This document shows, piece by piece, positions 14,631 through 22,552 of a stretch of DNA of 25,882 bases. Source of the stretch: an uncultured Oscillospiraceae bacterium (lineage in GTDB: Bacteria > Bacillota > Clostridia > Oscillospirales > Oscillospiraceae); the NCBI GenBank assembly GCA_934591745.1, contig CAKTPQ010000024.1, positions 1-25,882 on the forward strand. The letters run 5' to 3'. The notes under the pieces are model-generated. The model saw only the letters and a program-made list of their open reading frames with translations. It had not been told where the DNA came from and did not search any database. Within the stretch, counting starts at the first letter, position 1. Every line of letters begins with the position of its first letter. The position numbers and the translations under genes are program-made.

Positions 14631-15712
14631 GGGCGTATCTGTCCCAGCGCCGTCCGCTGCTTCGGTGGCTGGCGGCGCTGGCATTGTTTTTCGCTGCCTA
14701 CTTCGCGCTGCGCACCGACCGCGATGCCATGAACTGGCTGTGCGGCAGCGTCATCTTTCCGGTGATGCGCCGGGTGTCCCGGCTGTGTGACGCTTTCGAC
14801 GGCTCCGTGGGCGAGGTGCTGATCCTGACGGGCATCTGGACGGCGCTGATCTGGCTGGCCTGCACAGTGCGGCGGCTCGTGACGGGGCCGCGCCGGGGTG
14901 CGGTGCTGGCGGACTTCGTGCTGACCGCCGGATGCATCGTCCTGACGGTGTATGCGGGGTTCTGTCTGCTGTGGGGGACGGCCTACAACACTGACAGCTT
15001 TCAGGAGAAAAGCGGCATCACCGCCCAGCCCGTATCGGCGGAGGCGCTGGAGCGGGTAACGGTGTACTTCGCGGAGGTACTGGCCGACGCCGCAGACGAG
15101 GTGCCCCGGGACGAAACCGGCGTCTGTCAGTTGGATAGAAAGGCCGTGCTGGCCGGGACGGCCAGCGCCTACGACGGGATATACGAGGAGTTTCCGTTTC
15201 TGCGGATGGAGACGGGGGGCGTCAAGCCCTTCGGGTGTTCCTCCGCCCTCAGCGTCCTGCGGTTCACCGGGTTTTACTTTCCTTTTACCGGCGAGGCCAA
15301 TGTGAACATGGACAGCCCGTCGGCGTACCTGCCGGCCACGGTGTGCCACGAGATGGCCCATCAGCGGGGCATCATCTCCGAGCAGGAGTGCAACTTCGTG
15401 GGCATCCTGGCGGCCACACGCAGCGATGACCCGGCCTACCGCTACGCCGGGTGGCTGGAGGGCTATGTGTATCTGTCCAACGCCCTGTACCGGTCCGATC
15501 CGGAGCGGTGCCTTGCCATCCGGGAGACGCTGCCGGAGGAGGTGCGGGCCGACCTGCGGGCGGACAGTGCCTATTGGGCGCGGTTCCGGGGACCGGTGTC
15601 ACAGGTGTCGGAGACTGTGTACGACGTGTTCCTCAAGACCAACGGCGATGAAAACGGTGTCCGCAGCTACGGCATGGTGACAGACCTGCTGGTGACATAT
15701 TTTGACGGATAA
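14627..15712 (+). CDS. DUF3810 family membrane protein with HExxH zinc-protease motif
   Basis: This 361-residue protein has about three N-terminal membrane segments (residues 10-30, 60-80 and 95-125), followed by a large domain with HEMAHQRG at residues 241-248. The HExxH is the zinc and catalytic motif of gluzincin-like metalloproteases, and the later GWLEGYVYLSNALY may provide a third ligand. DUF3810 proteins are annotated only from sequence as far as I know, so peptidase activity is inference. I start at GTG 14627 because it overlaps the thioesterase stop as GTGA and gives VRAYLSQRRPLLRW directly before the first helix. A terminator follows 4 nt after the stop. Confidence 0.85.
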   Translation: MRAYLSQRRPLLRWLAALALFFAAYFALRTDRDAMNWLCGSVIFPVMRRVSRLCDAFDGSVGEVLILTGIWTALIWLACTVRRLVTGPRRGAVLADFVLTAGCIVLTVYAGFCLLWGTAYNTDSFQEKSGITAQPVSAEALERVTVYFAEVLADAADEVPRDETGVCQLDRKAVLAGTASAYDGIYEEFPFLRMETGGVKPFGCSSALSVLRFTGFYFPFTGEANVNMDSPSAYLPATVCHEMAHQRGIISEQECNFVGILAATRSDDPAYRYAGWLEGYVYLSNALYRSDPERCLAIRETLPEEVRADLRADSAYWARFRGPVSQVSETVYDVFLKTNGDENGVRSYGMVTDLLVTYFDG

Positions 15713-15716
15713 AAAA

Positions 15717-15749
15717 GCACCCCGAAGCACGGCTTCGGGGTGCTTTTTT
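15717..15749. terminator. Bidirectional terminator between DUF3810 gene and ybaB
   Basis: GCACCCCGAAGC (15717-15728) and GCTTCGGGGTGC (15732-15743) form a perfect 12-bp stem with an ACG loop. T6 follows on the plus strand and T6 on the minus strand (15716-15711). Confidence 0.93.
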
Positions 15750-15757
15750 GTGCTGTT

Positions 15758-16123
15758 TTACAGGCCGAGACCGGGGATGTTCAGCCCGCCGGTCAGGGCG
15801 TTCATGGAGCTGCTCATGGCGTCCTCCGCCTGGCGCAGCGCCTCGTTGACGGCGGAAATCACCAGATCCTGCAGCATCTCCACATCCTCGGGGTCCACCA
15901 CGTCGGGCTTGATGGTCAGGGCGGTCAGCTCCTTCTTGCCGCTGACCACCGCCGTCACCGCGCCGCCGCCCACGGAGGCGGTAAAGGAGCGGTTCTCCAC
16001 CTCCTCCTGGGCCTTGTTCATCTCCTGCTGCATCTTTAGCAGCTTCTGCTGCATCTGAGCCTGCTGCTGCATCATGCCGGCCCCGCCGGAAAAGCCCTTG
16101 CGGGCGCTGTATCCCTTTGCCAT
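15758..16123 (-). CDS. ybaB: YbaB/EbfC family nucleoid-associated protein
   Basis: This 121-residue DNA-binding protein is of the YbaB/EbfC family. It has a Met/Gln-rich coiled coil (residues 17-45, [19 protein letters not shown]), the conserved [32 protein letters not shown] core, and a Gly/Leu-rich end. The N-terminus ([16 protein letters not shown]) is a few residues longer than the usual start. It follows dnaX with a 27-nt gap, the conserved dnaX-ybaB arrangement. recR, which normally comes next, is not present; a terminator and convergent genes follow instead. Confidence 0.93.
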   Translation of the reverse strand: MAKGYSARKGFSGGAGMMQQQAQMQQKLLKMQQEMNKAQEEVENRSFTASVGGGAVTAVVSGKKELTALTIKPDVVDPEDVEMLQDLVISAVNEALRQAEDAMSSSMNALTGGLNIPGLGL

Positions 16124-16150
16124 GTTCTGTTCTCCTTTATATCGTTGGTT

Positions 16151-17977
<1,827 letters not shown>

Positions 17978-18005
17978 GGGCAACACCTCCTGACAAAGTG
18001 AAATG

Positions 18006-18153
18006 GAACGTCCTCCGCCCATAGCCGCGAAGCCGGCTTCCCCGCGGCACATGGATGATCCCTCTTAATGCTGCTCGGTTCCCCGCCTGACATGATTCGT
18101 GGGTATCCATTGCGCGAGACCGGCCCCGCAGCTATCGGCGGAGGACGAGTTCA
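18006..18153 (-). ncRNA. ffs: Signal recognition particle RNA, small bacterial type
   Basis: The minus strand carries the SRP helix 8 signature: GTCAGG (18091-18086), CGG, the GGAA tetraloop (18082-18079), CCG and AGCAGC (18075-18070), which binds Ffh. The ends close into a long rod: GTCCTCCGCC (18146-18137) pairs perfectly with GGCGGAGGAC (18019-18010), and inner stems ATAGC/GCTAT, GCCGG/CCGGC and ATGGAT/ATCCAT continue it. No Alu domain is visible, so this is the 4.5S-like form. It lies about 30 nt before dnaX, the classic Firmicute location. Exact ends are estimated from the promoter and the terminal helix. Confidence 0.93.
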
Positions 18154-18160
18154 CCCAAGT

Positions 18161-18189
18161 ATTCTACTACAAAACCGCCCGCTTGGCAA
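18161..18189 (-). promoter_or_regulatory. Promoter of SRP RNA (and probably dnaX-ybaB)
   Basis: On the minus strand TTGCCA (18189-18184) and TAGAAT (18166-18161) are spaced 17 nt apart, giving a start near 18153. No terminator was seen between the RNA and dnaX, so read-through into dnaX is likely. Confidence 0.75.
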
Positions 18190-18207
18190 CAGTTTTTTGT
18201 CGAGGGG

Positions 18208-20040
18208 CTACCCCAGCAGCGTCCATGCGCCGTGGATGATCATGCACAGCGCCGCGCCCATGGCGGTGGGCAGCGCCACCGCCAGCGCCGTCCACCGGGC
18301 GCTGCCCGTCTCCCGGAGAATGGTGAGGCAGGTGGTGCCGCAGGGGAAGTGCAGCAGGCACAGCACCATCATGCACACCGCCGTCTGCGCCGTCCAGCCG
18401 TTGGCGGTAAGGACGGCGGATAGCTCCGCCAGGCTGCCGTAGGCCGTGAGGGTACCGGTCTGGAGATAGCCCATCAGCAGTACCGGCAGCACGATCTCGT
18501 TGGCGGGGAAGCCCAGCAGGAACGCCAGCAGCACCATGCCGTCCAGCCCCATGAGCCGTCCGGGACCGTCCAGTGCGCCGGCCAGCGCCGTCAGCAGGCT
18601 GGCGCCGTCCACGGATACGCTGCCCAGTATCCAGATGAGCAGACCCGCCGGGGCGGCCACCGTTACGGCACGGCCCAGCACGAACAGCGTCCGGTCCAGC
18701 AGGGAGCGCACCAGCACCTGCCCTACACGGGGCATCCGGTAGGGCGGCAGCTCCAGAGAGAAGGCGGACAGCTGGCCCCGCAGCACCGTGGCCGTCAGCA
18801 GGCGTGAGGACAGCAGCGTCATGCCGACGGCGAACAGGATGCAGCCGAGGAACAGGGCTGTGGCCAGCAGGGAGCGGCCAAAGCCCATGGTTCCGCCCAG
18901 GAAAAACAGGCTGATGAGGGCAATAAGAGTGGGGAACCGGCCGTTACAGGGGACGAAGGCGTTGGTGAGGATGGCTACCAGCCGCTCCCGGGGGCTGTCG
19001 ATGATGCGGCAGCCGGTGACGCCGCAGGCGTTGCAGCCGAAGCCCATGCACATGGTGAGGCTCTGGCGGCCGCTACCGCCTGCGGCCCGGAAGAAGCGGT
19101 CCATCACAAAGGCCGCACGGGGCAGATAGCCCGCGTCCTCCAGCAGGGTAAACAACGGGAAGAAGATGGCCATGGGCGGCAGCATCACAGCCACCACCCA
19201 TGCCACCGTGCGGTACACGCCGTCCACCAGTGCGCCCTGCACCCACCACGGTGCGCCGCCAAGCAGGGCGCGCAGCGGCTCCTGCAGCGCCATGAGCCAG
19301 CGGCTCAGCAGGGCGGAGGGGGCGTTGGCGCCCCAGATGGTCAGCCAGAACACCGCGCCAAGGAGCAGAAGCATCACCGGGATGCCGGTGGCAGGGCCGG
19401 TGAGCAGCCGGTCCAGCCGCCGGTCGCGGGCATGGACGTCCTCCGGACGGGCGGAGAGGCAGGCATCGGCGATATCTGCCGCCCGGTGGGCCACGGCGGC
19501 GGTGTCGTCACCGTCCAGAGGCGGCCATGTGTCCTCTGCGGCGGGGCGGCGGGCCATGTCCAGCACCGCCGTGCGCAGGGTGTCCAGCCCCTGCCCACTG
19601 CGTGCCGCCGCCGTCACCACCGGCACGCCGAGGCTCCGGGACAGGGCATCCGTGTCCACGGCGACACCCTTTTTCCGGGCCTCGTCCATCAGGTTCAGGC
19701 ACAGCACCAGCCGGGCGGTGCGGCAGCGGAGCTGCACCGCCAGCAGCAGGTTGCGCCGCAGGCAGGTGGCGTCCGCCACCACCACCGTCACGTCGGCGTC
19801 GCCGCCGCAGATGAAGTCCCGGGCCAGCTGCTCCTCCGGCGAGTCCGCCCGCAGGGAGTATGTCCCCGGCAGGTCGATGAGCCGGAAGGCAGCGCCTTGC
19901 CAGATGTATGTACCCTCCGCTACCGCCACTGTTTTGCCGGGCCAGTTCCCGGTGTGCTGGTGCATGCCCGTCAGGGCGTTGAACACCGTGGATTTTCCCA
20001 CGTTGGGGTTGCCCGCCAGCGCCGCTGTGTACTGCTCCAT
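18208..20040 (-). CDS. feoB: Ferrous iron transporter FeoB
   Basis: FeoB imports Fe2+ across the inner membrane. The 610 residues begin with a G domain: G1 GNPNVGKS (10-17), G3 DLPGTYSL, and G4 NLMD. A helical spacer follows, then a membrane part with two Gate-type segments: GFGCNACGVTGCRIIDSPRERLVAILTNAFVPCNGRFPTL, rich in cysteine, and LHFPCGTTCLTILRETGS. It is at the short end of the family and has no FeoA gene beside it. I start at ATG 20040 after AAAAAGGAGGAGACAGCC; the upstream frame to 20136 would cross the leader hairpin. Downstream the SRP RNA promoter begins within 20 nt and no clear terminator is seen. Confidence 0.93.
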   Translation of the reverse strand: MEQYTAALAGNPNVGKSTVFNALTGMHQHTGNWPGKTVAVAEGTYIWQGAAFRLIDLPGTYSLRADSPEEQLARDFICGGDADVTVVVADATCLRRNLLLAVQLRCRTARLVLCLNLMDEARKKGVAVDTDALSRSLGVPVVTAAARSGQGLDTLRTAVLDMARRPAAEDTWPPLDGDDTAAVAHRAADIADACLSARPEDVHARDRRLDRLLTGPATGIPVMLLLLGAVFWLTIWGANAPSALLSRWLMALQEPLRALLGGAPWWVQGALVDGVYRTVAWVVAVMLPPMAIFFPLFTLLEDAGYLPRAAFVMDRFFRAAGGSGRQSLTMCMGFGCNACGVTGCRIIDSPRERLVAILTNAFVPCNGRFPTLIALISLFFLGGTMGFGRSLLATALFLGCILFAVGMTLLSSRLLTATVLRGQLSAFSLELPPYRMPRVGQVLVRSLLDRTLFVLGRAVTVAAPAGLLIWILGSVSVDGASLLTALAGALDGPGRLMGLDGMVLLAFLLGFPANEIVLPVLLMGYLQTGTLTAYGSLAELSAVLTANGWTAQTAVCMMVLCLLHFPCGTTCLTILRETGSARWTALAVALPTAMGAALCMIIHGAWTLLG

Positions 20041-20118
20041 GGCTGTCTCCTCCTTTTTGCAGGCTGCTTCCGGCCATCCTATGCAGCGGCGGGGCGACGG
20101 GTGCGGGACATGCCATGC

Positions 20119-20160
20119 AAAAAAGAAACCGCGCACCGGAGGGTGCGCGGTTTCTTTTTT
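20119..20160. terminator. Strong terminator-like hairpin in the feoB leader
   Basis: Two perfect 19-nt arms (20119-20137 and 20142-20160) with a 4-nt loop include CCGCGCACC/GGTGCGCGG, flanked by AAAAAAGAAA and TTTCTTTTTT, so it is a terminator on both strands. It lies between the predicted feoB promoter and the feoB ribosome binding site, where it would stop feoB transcription unless bypassed. Confidence 0.85.
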
Positions 20161-20203
20161 GGTAAAGGAGAGAGAATAACAATGTCACTTACATGCTTTC
20201 TGA

Positions 20204-20216
20204 TGCTATCATAGCA
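20204..20216. promoter_or_regulatory. Palindromic operator over the feoB -10 element
   Basis: TGCTATCATAGCA is a perfect 6-1-6 inverted repeat that contains the feoB -10 hexamer. The position implies repression. The sequence does not match a metalloregulator consensus I can name with confidence. Confidence 0.55.
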
Positions 20217-20235
20217 CGGCGTTCCCGAAAGTCAA
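20208..20235 (-). promoter_or_regulatory. Promoter of feoB
   Basis: On the minus strand TTGACT (20235-20230) and TATGAT (20213-20208) are spaced 16 nt apart, with a start near 20201 and a leader of about 160 nt. Confidence 0.7.
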
Positions 20236-20239
20236 CGGG

Positions 20240-20259
20240 TTTGTGAGAGGATTCACAAA
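20240..20259. promoter_or_regulatory. Crp/Fnr-type or Rex-like palindrome
   Basis: TTTGTGA-N6-TCACAAA is a perfect 20-bp-spanning inverted repeat. It contains TGTGA-N6-TCACA, the Crp/Fnr-family consensus, and also fits the Rex box TTGTGAA-N4-TTCACAA at all but one position. It lies just upstream of the feoB -35. A further TTCACAA half-site follows at 20263, 11 bp after the one at 20252. Confidence 0.55.
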
Positions 20260-20288
20260 TTGTTCACAAGCCCGCCGCAAAAGTGCCC

Positions 20289-20317
20289 TTGACATTCCGT
20301 GGGCAGCGTGCTATTAT
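20289..20317 (+). promoter_or_regulatory. Promoter of marR-exporter operon
   Basis: Consensus TTGACA (20289-20294) and TATTAT (20312-20317) are spaced 17 nt apart. The start is predicted near 20324, inside the operator-like repeat. Confidence 0.85.
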
Positions 20318-20347
20318 TTAGCGCACTAATAGTTTGCGTGCGAAATA
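20318..20347. promoter_or_regulatory. Putative MarR operator
   Basis: TTAGCGCACTAA (20318-20329) is a near-perfect palindrome (arms TTAG/CTAA) abutting the -10 and covering the predicted start. A related imperfect copy, TAGTTTGCGTGCGAAATA, follows directly at 20330-20347. This location fits autorepression by the MarR protein encoded next. Confidence 0.55.
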
Positions 20348-20363
20348 AAAAGAAAGGAGGCAC

Positions 20364-20822
20364 ATGGTGAAGAAGTGTATCACAGAGCGGTCGGAGCATT
20401 TCGGGCCGCTGTTCGGCTACTGCGACCACCAGGTACAGAAGCTGATGGTGCGCAAGCTGCGGCAGTACGACGTGTCGCCCATGCAGTGCAGGACGCTGAC
20501 CTATCTCCACGAGGCGGAGGGAGAGGTCAACCAGAAGCAGCTGGAGCGGCACCTGATGGTGAAGCCCAGCACGGTCAACGGCATCGTGGACCGGCTGGAG
20601 GAGAAGGGCATGCTGCGGCGCACCGCCAGCCCGTCGGACGGGCGGTGCCGGCTGCTGGCGCTGACGCCCCAGGGTATGCAGTTTTATGATAAGTTCACCG
20701 CCGTCGTGCAGGAGGTCACCGACTGTCTGGAGAAGGGTTTTTCCCCGGAGGAGGTACAGCTTCTGACGTCGCTGCTGCTGCGGGTGGCGAAGAATCTGAC
20801 GGAGGAGGGTGACGTATGCTGA
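20364..20822 (+). CDS. MarR-family transcriptional regulator
   Basis: This 152-residue winged-helix protein is of the MarR family. The recognition region is QKQLERHLMVKPSTVNGIVDRLEEKGMLRRTASPSDGRCRLLALTPQG, with the typical DGR wing. Helical dimerisation segments flank it. It opens a plus-strand operon with two ABC exporter genes (7-nt overlap with the first) and so probably represses export until a ligand binds. The start is ambiguous: ATG 20364 is only 3 nt from AGGAGG (20355-20360), while GTG 20367 has 6-nt spacing; the proteins differ by one residue. Confidence 0.9.
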   Translation: MVKKCITERSEHFGPLFGYCDHQVQKLMVRKLRQYDVSPMQCRTLTYLHEAEGEVNQKQLERHLMVKPSTVNGIVDRLEEKGMLRRTASPSDGRCRLLALTPQGMQFYDKFTAVVQEVTDCLEKGFSPEEVQLLTSLLLRVAKNLTEEGDVC

Positions 20823-22552
20823 GAAAGCTTGCCCCGTATACGCGGGGCTACCGGCTGTACGTCCTGCTGGGCGTATTGTGCTCGGCAGGCGAGGCTGTGC
20901 TGGAGCTGGAGCTGCCCCAGGCCATGAGCGAGATCGTGGACGTGGGCATCGCCACCGGCAACAGGAGCTACATTCTGCTGACGGGCCTGAAGATGTTTCT
21001 GATGGCCATGGCGGCACTGGGCTGCGGCGTGGGCGCGGCGGTGCTGGCCGCCAAGGCGGCCATGGGCTTCGGCGCCAATGTGCGGCAGGCGGAGTATGAG
21101 CAGGTGCAGCGCTTCTCCTTTGCCAATATCGAGCGCTTTTCCACCGCCAGCCTCATCACCCGCCTGACCAACGATGTGTCGTCGGTGCAGATGACGCTGT
21201 TCATGGGCATGCGCATGTGCGTCCGGGCACCGGTGATGCTGGTGACGGCATTGGTGAAGGCTATGGAGATCAGCCTGGATCTGAGCCAGGTGTTCCTGGT
21301 GGCAGTGCCGCTGCTGATCATCGCGGTGGTCATCGTCATCCGGTATGTGGGGCCGTTCTTCACGGCGCTGCAGAGCGCCACCGACGACCTGAACCTGGTG
21401 GTGCAGGAGAACCTCAACGCCGTTCGGGTGGTGAAGTCCTTCGTCCGGGAGGACGAGGAGGAGCAGAAGTTCCGCGTCCGCAGCGATACGCTGCGGGATA
21501 CGGCGGAGCGGGCCTTCGGCTTCGTGGTGATGTTCATGCCCCTCATGATCATGATCATGGGCGGCACCATCGTGTCTTTAATGTGGCTGGGCGGCCACGA
21601 CGTGGCGGAGGGTACTCTGCTCTCCGGCGATCTACTGGCATTCTTCACCTACGCCAGCGAGATCCTGATGTCTCTGATGATGGTGTCCATGGTGCTGATG
21701 ATCCTGACCCGCGCCATCGCCTGCGGCAAGCGTATCGTGGAGGTGCTGGACGAGCAGCCCCAGATCACCGACGCGCAGGCTGACCCGGCGCTGATGGTGG
21801 ACAACGGCGACATCCGGTTCGAGCATGTGTATTTCAAGTATCATCCCACGGCGGAGGGCTGGAACCTGACGGACATCGATCTGCACATCGAAAGCGGCAT
21901 GACCGTGGGCATTCTGGGCGGCACCGGCAGCGCCAAGACCACGCTGGTGAGCATGATCCCCCGGCTGTACGAGGTGAACGAGGGCGCCGTCTGCGTGGGT
22001 GGCCGCAATGTGAAGGACTACACCATGGAGGCGCTGCGGGACGGCTGCGCCATGGTGCTGCAGAAGAATACGCTGTTCTCCGGCACCATCCGGGAGAACC
22101 TGCGCTGGGGCCGGGCGGACGCCAGCGACGCCGAGATCGAGGAGGCCTGCCGCATGGCCTGCGCCGACGAGTTCATCCAGCGGATGCCCGACGGCTACGA
22201 CACCTATATCGAGCAGGGCGGCACCAACGTGTCCGGCGGCCAGAAGCAGCGGCTGTGCATCGCCCGCGCCATCCTGCGCCGTCCCAAGGTGCTGATCCTG
22301 GACGACTCCACCAGCGCGGTGGATACCGCCACGGACGCCAAGATCCGCGGTGCGCTGAAGACGGCGCTGCCCGGCGCTACCAAGCTCATCATCGCCCAGC
22401 GCATCACCTCCGTGATGGACGCGGACATGATCCTGGTGCTGGACGACGGTCATGTGGTGGGACAGGGCACCCACGCGCAGCTGATGGAGAACTGCGGGAT
22501 ATACCGCGAGGTCTACGAATCCCAGCAGGAAGGGGTGAGCATGGATGGCTGA
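20816..22552 (+). CDS. Heterodimeric ABC exporter subunit with degenerate ATP site (half 1)
   Basis: This 578-residue half-transporter has six membrane helices (to about residue 305) and an ATPase domain. It pairs with the next gene product. Motifs: Walker A GGTGSAKT (368-375; Ala replaces the usual Gly before Lys), signature VSGGQ (472-476, intact), Walker B LILDDS (493-498), where Asp497 replaces the catalytic Glu, and Gln528 in IIAQR in place of the switch His. Such losses mark the non-catalytic half of exporters such as TM287/288 or BmrCD. A GGAGGAGGG site precedes the ATG, which overlaps marR by 7 nt. Substrate unknown; drug or lipid export is plausible from the MarR link. Confidence 0.93.
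   Translation: MLRKLAPYTRGYRLYVLLGVLCSAGEAVLELELPQAMSEIVDVGIATGNRSYILLTGLKMFLMAMAALGCGVGAAVLAAKAAMGFGANVRQAEYEQVQRFSFANIERFSTASLITRLTNDVSSVQMTLFMGMRMCVRAPVMLVTALVKAMEISLDLSQVFLVAVPLLIIAVVIVIRYVGPFFTALQSATDDLNLVVQENLNAVRVVKSFVREDEEEQKFRVRSDTLRDTAERAFGFVVMFMPLMIMIMGGTIVSLMWLGGHDVAEGTLLSGDLLAFFTYASEILMSLMMVSMVLMILTRAIACGKRIVEVLDEQPQITDAQADPALMVDNGDIRFEHVYFKYHPTAEGWNLTDIDLHIESGMTVGILGGTGSAKTTLVSMIPRLYEVNEGAVCVGGRNVKDYTMEALRDGCAMVLQKNTLFSGTIRENLRWGRADASDAEIEEACRMACADEFIQRMPDGYDTYIEQGGTNVSGGQKQRLCIARAILRRPKVLILDDSTSAVDTATDAKIRGALKTALPGATKLIIAQRITSVMDADMILVLDDGHVVGQGTHAQLMENCGIYREVYESQQEGVSMDG

Larger units (their letters stand above)
20041..20363. other. 323-bp divergent regulatory region between feoB and marR
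   Basis: This gene-free stretch holds, from left to right, the feoB ribosome binding site, a 19-bp-arm terminator-like hairpin, the feoB promoter with a palindrome over its -10, a TTTGTGA-N6-TCACAAA palindrome, and the marR promoter with its own operator-like repeat. Each is listed separately. Confidence 0.8.

Noticed and set aside
17978..18052. N-terminal extension of dnaX (25 more codons)
   Set aside because: It overlaps the SRP RNA gene and lies upstream of a clear ribosome binding site and the conserved DnaX start.
20182..20214. Tiny plus-strand frame MSLTCFLMLS with an AAAGGAGAG sequence before it
   Set aside because: It lies antisense to the feoB leader and its end coincides with the -10 palindrome. 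No promoter precedes it apart from the terminator hairpin, so it is better explained as the feoB anti-Shine-Dalgarno segment and operator.
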